From NCBI GenBank assembly GCA_041397365.1, contig JAWKWT010000005.1, forward strand, positions 124,001 to 188,000: 64,000 bases of DNA, read 5' to 3'. The notes beneath the pieces are model-generated. The model was not told the origin of the DNA. It worked only from the letters and a program-made list of their open reading frames with translations, and searched no databases. This stretch comes from P52-10 sp041397365 (GTDB taxonomy: Bacteria > Pseudomonadota > Alphaproteobacteria > Rhizobiales > Xanthobacteraceae). Made by a program: the position numbers and the translations under genes. Shown here in pieces: positions 41,788 to 51,278 of the stretch. Numbering within the stretch: position 1 is the first letter of the stretch; each line of letters opens with the position of its first letter.

Positions 41788-42945
41788 TTAGCCGCCGATC
41801 CCGTTCTGCCAGGTCGATGGCCGCCCGCCGAAGCCGGCTGACGCACGCTTCTCCAGCCAGTAGCCGTAATTGTCCGGCACGGTTTTGAACGGGTTGCCGA
41901 CGCCGAGCTTCTCGGCGGCATCGACCGCCCAGTTCGGATTCTGCAAGAACTCGCGTCCGATCGCGACCAGATCGGCGCGGCCATCGCGCAGAATCTGCTC
42001 CGCTTGATCCGCATGAATGATGTGGCCGACCGCCATCGTCTTCACGCCGGAGAGTTTGCGGATACCTTCCGCGTAAGGCACCTGATAGCCGTAACCCGGC
42101 GGCGTGGCGGGATCGACTACCGAGCCCCCGCTCATGCCGCCGGCCGAACAGTCGATCACATCGACGCCATGCGCGGCTAGCTCCTTTGCAAGTTTGGCCG
42201 AATCCTCGACGCTCCAACCCGCCTCGTCCACGGCGGAGACGCGATAGAACAGCGGCTTGTCCGACGGCCAGTTCTTGCGCACGCTTTCGACGATCTCGAT
42301 GATGAAGCGCATGCGCTTTTCCGGCGTGCCGCCATAGGCGTCGGTGCGCTGGTTCGCCGCCGGCGACAGGAACTGGTGCAGCAGATAGCCGTGCGCGCCG
42401 TGAATCTCGAACACGTCGAAGCCGGCCTGATCGGCGCGCGCCGTCGCCTTGCCGTAGTCGTCGACCAGCGCCTGAATGTCGGTCACGGTCAATTCGCGCG
42501 GCTGGAAATAGCCGTTGCCTTGCGCGATCGCGCTCGGGCCGATCAGCTCCCACGCCTCGCCATGATCGACGCCGGGATGCTCCGCCATTTGCTTGCGGCC
42601 TTCCCACGGCAGTTGATTGCGCGCCTTGCGGCCCGAATGGCCGAGCTGGATGCCGACCTTCGCGCCATGCGACTGGCAGAATTCGACGATCCGCTTCAGC
42701 GGCGGAATGAAATCGTCCTTCCACAGGCCGAGGTCCTTTGGCGTGGTGCAGCCGCGCGGATCGGCCTTGGTCGATTCCATCATGATGAGGCCCGCGCCAC
42801 CTGTGGCGAAGCGGCCGTAATGGATCAGATGCCAATCGTGCGCGAAACCGTTCTTCGCCGCGTAAGTCAGCATCGGCGACACGACGATGCGGTTGCGCAA
42901 GCGCACGCCGCGCAAATCCATCGGCGTGAAAAGCAGGCTGTCCAT
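41788..42945 (-). CDS. NADH:flavin oxidoreductase, Old Yellow Enzyme family (YqjM-like)
   Basis: A 385-aa TIM-barrel FMN enzyme. ATG 42943-42945 follows GAGGGGA by 6 nt; an ATG 45 nt upstream is in frame but lacks a good site. Motifs are RLRNRIVVSPMLTY (FMN phosphate side), VGIQLGHSGRKA (Gln and His/His-like substrate pocket), FEIHGAHGYLLHQFLSP and the YGG-x-P-E-x-R barrel motif in DAYGGTPEKRMRF. The final AVGHIIHADQAEQILRDGRA and AIGREFLQNPNW bind the FMN phosphate. This YqjM-type class reduces activated C=C bonds using NAD(P)H. The native substrate is unknown. Confidence 0.92.
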   Translation of the reverse strand: MDSLLFTPMDLRGVRLRNRIVVSPMLTYAAKNGFAHDWHLIHYGRFATGGAGLIMMESTKADPRGCTTPKDLGLWKDDFIPPLKRIVEFCQSHGAKVGIQLGHSGRKARNQLPWEGRKQMAEHPGVDHGEAWELIGPSAIAQGNGYFQPRELTVTDIQALVDDYGKATARADQAGFDVFEIHGAHGYLLHQFLSPAANQRTDAYGGTPEKRMRFIIEIVESVRKNWPSDKPLFYRVSAVDEAGWSVEDSAKLAKELAAHGVDVIDCSAGGMSGGSVVDPATPPGYGYQVPYAEGIRKLSGVKTMAVGHIIHADQAEQILRDGRADLVAIGREFLQNPNWAVDAAEKLGVGNPFKTVPDNYGYWLEKRASAGFGGRPSTWQNGIGG

Positions 42946-43029
42946 GAATGTCCCCTCGTTTCTTGATTGGTTATCAGCGTCTTCGGTCATGACCCGGCGC
43001 TCCGGTTCGCCGCCGCGCCGTTAGGAATT

Positions 43030-44421
43030 CTAGCCAGCCTTCGCCACCAGCGCCATCAGTTCGCCGACATCCTTGAGCGCGCCGAGATGCGCGGACATCT
43101 CCGCCACCTGCTTCGCCCGTTCCGCGCCGATCGCCGGCTCCGCCAGCCCCATGAATTTCTGCGTCAGGCTCGCACCCTGCGCGGCGAGGTCGGTCATCGG
43201 AATGCCGACGTCGAACTCCTTGCGCAGCACGCGGCCGTCGTCGAGATGCACCGCCACTTCGCTCAGCGTGTGCGACTTCTTCTTCCAGGTCGCGACCTCG
43301 ACCTTATCGGTCAGATCGACCAGATCGCCGCGACGCGCGGTCTCGTCCGTGTAGGTCGCGTCGCTGGCGGTGTTCTCGCCCATCAGCGCCAGCGCGTTGG
43401 TCGCCCGCAGCGAGAATTTCACCTCCAGCCCGGTCTGCGGCTTCTGGATATTGCAAACCCGCAGATGGCCCTCATCGACGCTGAGAGTCACCTTGCGGAT
43501 CGCCTTCGCATCCAGCGCGAACTCGCGGCGCAGGCTGTTGCTGGCCTCGATCGAGGAATGCGTCAGGTAGCAGGCGGCGTGATATTTGAAGAGCGTCTGC
43601 GACAGATAATAGCCGCCCGGCGGATCGACGAGCGCGCCTTGCGGGTTCGGCGTCGTCGATTGGGTGGCGACAAACCCCTGCTCAACATCGAGGATCGCCG
43701 GATTGCTGGTGAAGCCGCGCTGCGCCAGCCGCGCCGCCTGCAAGCCGATCGCCGCCGCGCGGCCGGGATGCAGCGGCTTGCACATCGTGCCGAACACGCT
43801 TTTGAGGCCCGCCGCCTGGGTCGCGGCGATGCCCAGCGCATGCGCGGTGGTCGCCGCATCCAGCCGCAGCATGTTGCTCGCCGCCGCCGCCGCGCCGATC
43901 GTGCCGACGGTCGCCGTGGAGTGCCAGCCGTGCTGATAGTGCGAGGGGCCGATCAGCCGGCCGATCCGGCATTGGGTCTCGAAGCCGGCGGCGAACGCCT
44001 CCACCAGCCGCTTGCCGTCGAGCTTGCGATATTCCGCCAGCGCCAGCACCGCCGGCGCGACCGGCACGGTCGGATGCCCGCCGAGAGCGAAATTCACGTC
44101 GTCGAAATCGAGCGCGTGCGACATCGCGCCGTTCAGCAGCGCCGCCTGCTCGATATTGGCGCGCATGTTGCGGCCGATCACCGTCGCCTGCGGCGCGCCG
44201 CCATCCTCGGCGATCTGTTCGGCCAGAATGTCGGCGAGCGGCTCGTGCCGTCCGGCGAGCGTGACGCCGAAGAAATCCATGAAGCAGTGGCCGACGATGG
44301 TGCGCGCCTCCGGCGTCAGATCCTCGTGGCGCAGCGTCGCCGCTTTCTCCGCGAGCGCGGCGGTGACAAGCAGCGGTTCGGTGGCGTCGGATCGTTCGCT
44401 TCTGCGCGCGGCAGCGGTCAT
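43030..44421 (-). CDS. MmgE/PrpD family protein (2-methylcitrate dehydratase-like)
   Basis: A 463-aa MmgE/PrpD-superfamily protein. The N-terminal helical domain contains RTIVGHCFMDFFGVTLAGR and AALLNGAMSHALDFDDVN with the family Asp-x-Asp, followed by GGHPTVPVAPAVLALAEYR and GWHSTATVGTIGAAAAASNM. The C-terminal lid domain holds YLTHSSIEASNSLRREFALD. Members include 2-methylcitrate dehydratase and cis-aconitate decarboxylase. No methylcitrate-cycle gene is nearby, so a different hydroxy- or carboxy-acid substrate is likely. It diverges from the amidohydrolase by 227 bp. Confidence 0.88.
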   Translation of the reverse strand: MTAAARRSERSDATEPLLVTAALAEKAATLRHEDLTPEARTIVGHCFMDFFGVTLAGRHEPLADILAEQIAEDGGAPQATVIGRNMRANIEQAALLNGAMSHALDFDDVNFALGGHPTVPVAPAVLALAEYRKLDGKRLVEAFAAGFETQCRIGRLIGPSHYQHGWHSTATVGTIGAAAAASNMLRLDAATTAHALGIAATQAAGLKSVFGTMCKPLHPGRAAAIGLQAARLAQRGFTSNPAILDVEQGFVATQSTTPNPQGALVDPPGGYYLSQTLFKYHAACYLTHSSIEASNSLRREFALDAKAIRKVTLSVDEGHLRVCNIQKPQTGLEVKFSLRATNALALMGENTASDATYTDETARRGDLVDLTDKVEVATWKKKSHTLSEVAVHLDDGRVLRKEFDVGIPMTDLAAQGASLTQKFMGLAEPAIGAERAKQVAEMSAHLGALKDVGELMALVAKAG

Positions 44422-44648
44422 GGCGTTTCTCCGTCGTTGCAGGCGTTATCGCGGGCTCGAACGGCCCGGCTGTTGGCGGCGAGAGTAAGGGAGGATTCCG
44501 GCACGCGGAAGCTGCATTCTGCGCCGCATCCCAGCGTTGCGTGCGCAAAACGTTGGCGGCCGGAGAATTGCTGCCTTACGATGGCGGCGGAACTCGCAGC
44601 CCGACGCGGCGCAAGACCAGAACAAAGACATCGAGCCGGAGGACCGCC

Positions 44649-45491
44649 ATGCCGATCATCGATTCCCAGATCCATGCCTATGAACGCAACCATCCGGGAC
44701 GGCCGTGGCTGAACGTTCCGAACTGGCCGGCGGAGGTGAACGGCGACCAGATGGTGGCGGCGATGGACGAGGTGGGCGTCGACGGCGCAGTATTCATTTC
44801 GGCCTTCACGATGTACGGCTATGATGCGAGCTACGCGCTCGAAGTGCAGCGCAAATATCCCGGCCGGTTCTGCCTCATCAAGCCGGTCGATCCCTCCGAC
44901 CCCGCCGTTGCCGAGACCATCGCCGACTGGGCCGCGCAGGACGGCACGGTCGCGGTGCGCATCATGGTCGACCGCATCAAGATCAGCGACGGCGCGGATG
45001 AAGGCGTCGCCCGCGTGTGCAGGGCGGCGGCGAAACACAATATGCCGGTGAACCTGCTGGCCTGGGGCCGGCTCGATCTGGCGCATGCGATCGCGGCGAA
45101 CAATCCCGACACCGTCATCATCATCGATCATCTCGGCATCGTGCAGCCGCATGAGCCGCCGGCGCCGAAAGACCCGTGGGGCGATCTGCCGAGGGTGGAG
45201 AAGCTCGCGCAGCTCAAGAACGTCCGCATCAAGATTTCAGGCGCGTGTACGCTGTCGCACGAGCCATTTCCCTATAACGATATCTGGGACCCGCTGGCCC
45301 GAATCTTCGACGCCTACGGGCTCGAACGCTGCATGTGGGGCACGGACTGGACCCGCACCGCGGCGCTTCTGACCTACCGCGAGGGCGTCGAGCCGTTCCG
45401 CCTCACCGACCGGCTTTCGCAGAGCGACAAGGCGATGCTGATGGGCGGCGCGCTGACCAAAATCTACAACTGGTCGCCGAAGAAGGCTTGA
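44649..45491 (+). CDS. Amidohydrolase 2 family protein (TIM-barrel metal hydrolase)
   Basis: A 280-aa amidohydrolase of the AH2/ACMSD-like group. The start ATG 44649 (MPIIDSQIHAYERNHPGRPW) follows GGAGGA by 6 nt. Metal ligands are suggested by DSQIHAY (H-x-x pattern), IIIDHLGIVQP (His) and MWGTDWTRTAAL (Asp at the end of the barrel). Relatives act as lactonases or decarboxylases of aromatic-ring-cleavage products. A CoA-transferase gene follows 164 bp later. Confidence 0.88.
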   Translation: MPIIDSQIHAYERNHPGRPWLNVPNWPAEVNGDQMVAAMDEVGVDGAVFISAFTMYGYDASYALEVQRKYPGRFCLIKPVDPSDPAVAETIADWAAQDGTVAVRIMVDRIKISDGADEGVARVCRAAAKHNMPVNLLAWGRLDLAHAIAANNPDTVIIIDHLGIVQPHEPPAPKDPWGDLPRVEKLAQLKNVRIKISGACTLSHEPFPYNDIWDPLARIFDAYGLERCMWGTDWTRTAALLTYREGVEPFRLTDRLSQSDKAMLMGGALTKIYNWSPKKA

Positions 45492-45655
45492 GACTTGCCA
45501 AATCCGCCTGGGGGAACCCTTGCACCCCGCGCCGGGGCCTGTTCGCCCCCGCCCCTAGCGATAGGCCGCGCCATCTGTAGAATGCCGGCCTGCCCTTCGT
45601 CCCCGCGGCGATCAAGATCGCGGGCCGGACAATGAGAAAACGCCGAGGAAACGCA

Positions 45656-46864
45656 ATGACGGTGCTTCAATCACTTCAGGTCGTCGATCTCAGCCACGGC
45701 ATCGCCGGGCCGCTGGTTGGCATGTTCCTGGCCGATTTCGGCGCGGAAGTGGTCAAGATCGAGCCGCCAGGCGGCGATCCCACCCGCGAGACGCCCGGCT
45801 TCTCGATGTGGAACCGCGGCAAGAAAAGCGCCGTCGTGGACGGCGCCGACGCGGCGCAATGCCGCTGGCTCGGCGACCTGATCGCCGGCGCGGACATTTG
45901 CATCGTCAAGGACGAGGCCACACTCGAACAATTCGGCCTGTCGCGCGCCGGCCTGATGGCGCGCAATGCCCGGCTGATCGTCGTCGAGCTTCCGCCCTAT
46001 GCGCGCAGCACGCCCTGGCTCGGCGGGCACGAATCGGCGGCGCTGCTCGGCGCGATCGGCGGCACCGCCTGGCGGCAATCCTCGACAGATGGCGGACCGA
46101 TCGATTCGGTCTTTCCGCATCTGCTCTATGTCCAGGGCGTATGGGGAACGGTCTGCACGGTCGCAGCGCTGATCGAGCGCGAAAAATCCGGCTTCGGACA
46201 GGCCGTGACCGTCACCGGCATCAATGCGGTGATGGAAGCTGCCGTCGGCGCGCTCACCGTCAATCCGGACAATCCGGACCCGAGCACGGCGGTCGGCACC
46301 GGCGGACGGCACCCGACCTATACGCGCTACGCGACCAAGGACGGCCAATGGATTTCCTGCGGCGCACTCGGCGGCAAGTTCGAGACCTGGCTCGTCAACG
46401 CGCTCGGCCTCGGCGACATGCTGAAGGACGAGCGGATGGGCGGCAACATCGCCAATCTCGTGCTGGCGACCAATGTCGACTGGGCGAAGGACAAGATCCA
46501 GAAGGAGTTTCTCAAGCACGACCTCGACGATCTCATCAAGATGATTACCGGGCTCGGCATTCCCTGCGGCAAGATCGGCCCGACCGAGGCGTGGCTGGAC
46601 CACGAGCAGGTGAAGGCGATCGGCATGCGCGCCGAAGTGAACGATCCGAAGCGCGGAACGACCGCGATGCCGGGCATCCCGATCAACCTGACCAAGACGC
46701 CCGGCAAGGTACACGGCCCCGCGCCCGTGCTCGGCGCGGACACCGGCAAGATCACGGTTCGGCCCGCGCCGCCGCGTCCCGACAAGACGCCGCAACTGCG
46801 GCCGGGACCGCTCACCGGCTATCGCATCCTCGACATGGGCACCTTCGTCGCCGGCCCCTATTGA
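45656..46864 (+). pseudogene. Double-domain family III CoA-transferase, first domain, ending at an in-frame TGA
   Basis: First half of a fused two-domain CoA-transferase. ATG 45656 follows CGAGGAAAC. The first CaiB/BaiF domain runs from LQSLQVVDLSHGIAGPLVGM to about residue 365, and the second begins at GYRILDMGTFVAGPY, where TGA at 46862-46864 halts translation after 402 residues. The same frame continues without shift into GSLLSELGADVIKVEPLTG, so one codon breaks an otherwise continuous gene. Other family members usually have a small residue such as Ala, Cys or Ser there; TGC or TGG to TGA would be a single base change. Domain 1 lacks the typical catalytic Asp loop (Y-D-x-x-x-Q), as expected for one half of a double-domain enzyme. 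Confidence 0.82.
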
Positions 46865-46873
46865 GGCTCGCTG

Positions 46874-48541
46874 TTGTCCGAACTCGGCGCCGACGTCATC
46901 AAGGTCGAGCCGCTGACGGGCGACCCGTTCCGCGCAACCGGCTTCACCTACAATCGCGGCATGCGCAGCGTGGCGATGGATTTGCAGAATGAGGCGGCGC
47001 GCAACGCCTTCTACGAGATGGTGAAGATCAGCGACGTCGTCATCGACTCGCTGCGTCCCGGCGTCACCAAGAAGCTCGGCATCGATTTCGAGAAGCTGAA
47101 CGCGCTGAAGCACGGCATGGTCACGGTCTCGCTGTCGGCCTATGGCGAGGGCGGCCCGCTGTCGCAACTGCCGGGCGTCGATATGGTGCTGCAAGCGATG
47201 AGCGGCATGATGACCACGCAGGCCGGCGACGACGACCCGGTCGCCAACACCATCGCCATCATCGACGTCACCACGGCGGCAATGTGCGTGCTGTCGAGCG
47301 TGCTCGGCATCTATCACCGCGAGCGCACCGGCGAGGGCCAGCGCATCTGGAATTCGCTGGCGGCGACCGCGACCTATCTGCAATCCGAGGAGCTGGTGCG
47401 TTACGAAGGCCGGCCGGCACTGGTGAAGGGCAGCGAAAACCATCGCGGCCCGTCATGGCTGGACCGGTTCTACCAGACAAAGGACGGCTGGGTGCGCATC
47501 CAGGCCGCCGAGCCGGAGACCGTCTCGAAAGAGACGCTGGTCAAGGCCGGGATCAAGCTCAACGGCACCAATGACCGGATCGCGGCGATGGCGGAGGGGC
47601 TCGCGCCGCTCTCCACCGACGAGGCGATCGGCAAGCTCAAGGCCGCCGGCGTCGCGGCTGTCCGCACGCGGCGCGTCTCGGAAGTGCTGCGCGACTCCGA
47701 GCTCAACCGGGACGAATTCATCCATGTCCGCGGCGCTTCGGACGGCACCTTCTTCACCACGCCCGGACGCTACGCCACCTTCAGCCGCACGCAGCGCTCC
47801 GGGCCGATGCGCGTGGCCGGGGTCGGCGAGCATGCGGTGGACGTTCTCACCAGTGCCGGCCTGTCGCGGGACAAGATCGACACGCTCGCGAAAGCCGGCG
47901 CGATCGTCATCGGCGAACCGATGGAGCAGAAGCTGATGCCCTCTATCGCTGATCTCAGAAACCAGCTATCCGAAAGGCGACCACGCTGCCCTCTCCCTTC
48001 CAACAGGAGAGGGCAAATAATTTCAAACCGCGTTTTCGGCGGCAGAGCCTTATCCGCCCGGATGCGCAAAACAGGAGCAAAACATGAAAATCGACTACGC
48101 GCCCCGCCGGACATCGTACGGATTGACTCCGGGCGACGAGCTCAACGATCTGCGGATGTCCGACGAGGTGCGGCCGCTCTACGACCATGTCCGCAAATTC
48201 ATCAAGGACACGGTCGATCCGATGACGTCGGAATATATGCGCCTCGGCCAGGGCAAGACCGACCGCTGGGGTTTCGCGCCGGGTCAGCTCGAAGTGCTGC
48301 AAAAGGCCAAGGACAAGGCCAAGGAAGAGGGCCTGTGGAACTTCTTCCTGCCGGACGCGCACACCGGCGAGGGCCTGAAGAATCTCGATTATGCCTATAT
48401 CGCCGTCGAACTCGGCAAGAGCCCGATGGCCTCGGAGACGATGAATTGCGCCGCGCCCGACACCGGCAACATGGAAGTGCTGGAGCGCGTCGGCACCAAG
48501 GAGCAGAAGGAGAAATGGCTGAAGCCGCTGCTCGCCGGTGA
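46874..48541 (+). pseudogene. Double-domain family III CoA-transferase, second domain after the TGA, with run-on 3' end
   Basis: Continuation of the same frame after the TGA at 46862. The only early restart codon is TTG 46874. It contains GGPLSQLPGVDMVLQAMSGM with the catalytic Asp of class III CoA-transferases, then RERTGEGQRIWNSLAATATY. Homology stops at about IVIGEPMEQKLMPS (near 47945). The frame then runs through a hairpin at 47987-48015 and 458 bp out of frame over the acyl-CoA dehydrogenase gene before stopping at 48541. That tail is Arg/Gly-rich nonsense. The normal stop codon seems to be lost, or a small indel lies near 47950-48050. The real end is probably just before the hairpin. 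Confidence 0.7.
47987..48015. terminator. Hairpin between CoA-transferase domain and acyl-CoA dehydrogenase gene
   Basis: TGCCCTCTCC (47987-47996) pairs perfectly with GGAGAGGGCA (48006-48015) around a 9-nt loop, followed by AATAATT. It could attenuate transcription or be a palindromic repeat. It lies 68 bp before the acyl-CoA dehydrogenase start. Confidence 0.5.
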
Positions 48542-49358
48542 AATCCGTTCCGCCTATGTGATGACCGAGCCGAACGTCGCCTCCTCCGACGCCAAGAACA
48601 TCTCGACCACCGCGAAACTCGACGGCAACGACTACGTCATCAACGGCGAGAAATATTTCATCTCCGGCGCCGGCGACCCGCGCTGCAAGATCATGATCGT
48701 GATGGCGAAGACCAATCCCGACGCCCCGCCGAGCAAGCAGCAGTCGCAGATCCTCGTGCCGAAGGATACGCCCGGCGTCGAAATCCTCGGCCCCATGCAT
48801 GTGTTCGGCCACGACCATGCACCGCGCGGCCACATGCACATCCGTTTCAACAATGTGCGCGTGCCGAAGGAGAACATGCTGCTCGGCGAAGGCCGCGGCT
48901 TCGAGATCTCGCAGGTGCGGCTCGGTCCCGGCCGTATCCATCACTGCATGCGCACGATCGGCAAGGCCGAGAAGGCGCTCGACATGATGGTGACGCGCGG
49001 CCTGACGCGGCAGGCGTTCGGCAAGCAGATCGCGCATCTCGGCGGCAATATGCAGATCATCGCCCAGGCGCGCTGCGAGATCGAGGCGATGCGGCTGATG
49101 GTGCTGAAGGCGGCCAAGGCGATGGACGTGCTCGGCAACAAGGAAGCGCGTGTGTGGGTAAGCATGGTCAAGGCGATGGTGCCGGAGCGCGCCTGCAAGA
49201 TCATCGATCAGGCGATCCAGATGCACGGCGCAACCGGCGTCTCGCATTGGACGCCGCTGGCCGACATGTACACCGACGTCCGCCATCTGCGCTTCGCCGA
49301 CGGTCCGGACGAAGTGCACTGGATGGTGGTCGGCCGCCACGAACTGAGCATGATGTAA
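48084..49358 (+). CDS. Acyl-CoA dehydrogenase (ACAD10/11-like)
   Basis: A 424-aa acyl-CoA dehydrogenase. ATG 48084 follows CAGGAGCA. Family blocks are RSAYVMTEPNVASSDAKNIS, VINGEKYFISGAGDPRCKIM, RGHMHIRFNNVRVPKENMLL, LTRQAFGKQIAHLGGNMQII and the C-terminal QAIQMHGATGVSHWTPLADM with DVRHLRFADGPDEVH. The long N-terminus and the His-rich PMHVFGHDHAPRGH segment resemble the ACAD10/11 group. It lies downstream of the interrupted CoA-transferase, which would supply its acyl-CoA substrate if they act together. Confidence 0.93.
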   Translation: MKIDYAPRRTSYGLTPGDELNDLRMSDEVRPLYDHVRKFIKDTVDPMTSEYMRLGQGKTDRWGFAPGQLEVLQKAKDKAKEEGLWNFFLPDAHTGEGLKNLDYAYIAVELGKSPMASETMNCAAPDTGNMEVLERVGTKEQKEKWLKPLLAGEIRSAYVMTEPNVASSDAKNISTTAKLDGNDYVINGEKYFISGAGDPRCKIMIVMAKTNPDAPPSKQQSQILVPKDTPGVEILGPMHVFGHDHAPRGHMHIRFNNVRVPKENMLLGEGRGFEISQVRLGPGRIHHCMRTIGKAEKALDMMVTRGLTRQAFGKQIAHLGGNMQIIAQARCEIEAMRLMVLKAAKAMDVLGNKEARVWVSMVKAMVPERACKIIDQAIQMHGATGVSHWTPLADMYTDVRHLRFADGPDEVHWMVVGRHELSMM

Positions 49359-49381
49359 GACGCTCGCGCGTGACATGAATC

Positions 49382-49410
49382 AAAAGCCCGGCCTCACGGC
49401 CGGGCTTTTT
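49382..49410. terminator. Bidirectional rho-independent terminator
   Basis: AAAAGCCCGGCC (49382-49393), a TCAC loop, GGCCGGGC and TTTTT (to 49410): a perfect stem with an A-run and a T-run, so it works for the acyl-CoA dehydrogenase and for the opposing small gene. Confidence 0.93.
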
Positions 49411-49457
49411 GCATTCAGAGACCGGTGGGCACACTGCCGGACGTACGATCACATCTT

Positions 49458-49700
49458 CTATGACGCATCAATGATCGCAACGCCGTCCTTCATCCGGACG
49501 ACGCCGTGACATGCCATGTGATATTTGCGGCCGACGACGGGCATCTCGTCCTCCCTGCTGAAGGACGGAACATTCACCTGAACCGCCTTCGCCAGGATTT
49601 CCTCGAATCCGGCATCGCTCTCCAGAATCACGCGCCAATGCCATTCTCCGTTCGGAGATTCGGCAGCCATCGTATTGTAGCGATATCGAACAAGTTTCAT
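49458..49700 (-). CDS. Small hypothetical protein
   Basis: An 80-aa protein from ATG 49698-49700 (MKLVRYRYNTMAAESPNGEW). It is soluble with no signal peptide. The start MKLVRYRY and the pattern HWRVILESDAGFEEILAKAV suggest a small beta-rich domain that I cannot name. A longer in-frame start (49772) is possible but adds residues without a family look. It lies alone between a terminator and the cobalamin phosphatase gene. Confidence 0.55.
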   Translation of the reverse strand: MKLVRYRYNTMAAESPNGEWHWRVILESDAGFEEILAKAVQVNVPSFSREDEMPVVGRKYHMACHGVVRMKDGVAIIDAS

Positions 49701-49891
49701 GGGTGTCCGTTTCAGGCAGGTGTCACGATCGTGAGATCGCGTTGTTTGAACTGTATCATTTCGCCGAAGCATGATTCCGCCAAAAGAACCCGGAGGAACA
49801 GATCATGTTCACCGAAAAATAAAAATAGATGACAGATTTTTCCTTACAGCGGGCAGCTCCCGGCACCCGATCCTTCGCCTGGGCGACGTCG

Positions 49892-50476
49892 CTAGGCGAC
49901 GTGAACATTCACGGCGTTGACGCGCCAGTCGTCGCCGAGTTGATCGATCCGCGTCAGCGACAACGGATCGATCGCAAAGCGCAGCGCATTGTCGCCGCCG
50001 ATACCAAGTGCGATCGATAGCGCCGCGCGGATCGTTCCGGAATGGACGATCAAAATTGCATCGCCCGGCGGCAGCGCCTTCAGCGCGATCGCGACCCGCG
50101 CGATCTGATCCTCGAAACTCTCGCCGCCCGGCGGGCGGTTTCCTGCCGGCGCGCGCCAGAACTCCGCATAAAGCTCCGGCGATTCCTGCGCGATGTCCCG
50201 ATGCATCCGGCCGGTCCAGCGCCCGAAATCCTGCTCGCGGAATTTCGCCTCGTTCACCGCCGCGAAACCGAGCGCGCGCGCCGTCTCGACCGTGCGCCGC
50301 GTCGGGCTGCAATAGGCGGGACACGCCGCCGGCAACTTCATTCGCAGCGCATCGATGCGGCGCGTGTCGCCAAGGTCGGCGGGCGCATCGAACCCGTGAA
50401 TGGTTCCGGCGATTCCTGCGACCGGCGCATGCCGCACCAGCCAGAGGCGCTTCTCAGACCTCATCTCAGAACTCAT
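49892..50476 (-). CDS. cobC: Alpha-ribazole phosphatase-like histidine phosphatase (CobC, Salmonella naming)
   Basis: A 194-aa histidine phosphatase. The phospho-accepting His is in LWLVRHAPV (R-H-A/G motif, about residue 16), the FREQDFGRWTG motif is at about residues 82-92 and the second His is in ILIVHSGTIRAAL. It overlaps cobS by 11 bp on the same strand, which supports removal of the 5'-phosphate from alpha-ribazole phosphate (or adenosylcobalamin phosphate) in nucleotide loop assembly. It lacks a signal peptide and is cytoplasmic. Not to be confused with the threonine-phosphate decarboxylase at 62280, called CobC in Pseudomonas nomenclature. Confidence 0.85.
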   Translation of the reverse strand: MSSEMRSEKRLWLVRHAPVAGIAGTIHGFDAPADLGDTRRIDALRMKLPAACPAYCSPTRRTVETARALGFAAVNEAKFREQDFGRWTGRMHRDIAQESPELYAEFWRAPAGNRPPGGESFEDQIARVAIALKALPPGDAILIVHSGTIRAALSIALGIGGDNALRFAIDPLSLTRIDQLGDDWRVNAVNVHVA

Positions 50477-51245
50477 GCACGCCCGCCAGCAAGGTCGCGA
50501 GACTGAGGAGAATGACCGCCTCGGCGATTTGCTCCGCCGCGCCGAGAACGTCGCCGGTCTGTCCGCCGATCTGCCGCCGCGCGAGCGAACGAACGGCGAC
50601 GACGGAAAGCATCGCCCCCAAACTCGCGACGAGCGCGACGCGCCAGGGCAGCGCGATCAGCGCGATCGCCAGCGCCAGCAATGCGGAGGTGACGGCAGTC
50701 GCAAAACTCGGACGCCCGGCCGTCGCCGCGAGCCCGTCCTTGCGCGCGAACGGCAGCGAGAGCGCAAGCGCCGACAGCCCGCCCCGCGCGAGCGCATGAC
50801 AGGCCGCGAGCCCGGCCACCGCAACGAAACCGGAGAGCGTCGACAGAGCCGACGCCTTCACCGTGAAACTGACGATCGTGACCAGCGCGCCGTACGTGCC
50901 GAGCCGGCTGTCGCGCATGATTTCGAGCTTCGACTCCTTGTCACGGCCGCCGCCGAACCCGTCGGCCATGTCGGCGAGCCCGTCCTCATGCAGCGCGCCA
51001 GTGATGAGTGCGCCGATCCCGAGCGCGACCGCGGCGGAGGCGAGAGCCGGCGCGCCGATCGCCGTCAAGCCCGCATAGGCTAGCCCGACCGCACAACCGA
51101 TGAGCGCGCCGACCAGCGGCAGCACGCGCTGCGCCCGCAGCAATTGCTCGGGATGAACGGTCTCCATCGGCCGGATCGGCAGGCGCGTGAGGAAGGTGAC
51201 GGCGATTCGTATATCCGTCAGCAGCTCTCCTATGATACCAGCCAT
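50466..51245 (-). CDS. cobS: Adenosylcobinamide-GDP ribazoletransferase (CobS/CobV)
   Basis: A 259-aa integral membrane enzyme joining adenosylcobinamide-GDP and alpha-ribazole. The metal/substrate motif GALHEDGLADMADGFGGGRD (about residues 83-102) is complete, followed by IMRDSRLGTYGALV. The rest is hydrophobic with about six membrane segments. Its start is 33 bp from that of the divergent cobT, so the two share a promoter region. In E. coli-style naming it is CobS; the cobaltochelatase subunit also called CobS is a different protein. Confidence 0.93.
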   Translation of the reverse strand: MAGIIGELLTDIRIAVTFLTRLPIRPMETVHPEQLLRAQRVLPLVGALIGCAVGLAYAGLTAIGAPALASAAVALGIGALITGALHEDGLADMADGFGGGRDKESKLEIMRDSRLGTYGALVTIVSFTVKASALSTLSGFVAVAGLAACHALARGGLSALALSLPFARKDGLAATAGRPSFATAVTSALLALAIALIALPWRVALVASLGAMLSVVAVRSLARRQIGGQTGDVLGAAEQIAEAVILLSLATLLAGVHEF

Positions 51246-51278
51246 TTCAGCAACTCGAATCTCGCATCAGCACATCGC

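Noticed and set aside
46862..46864. TGA read as selenocysteine in the CoA-transferase
   Set aside because: No SECIS-like stem-loop is visible after the codon, and this enzyme family has no redox role at that site.
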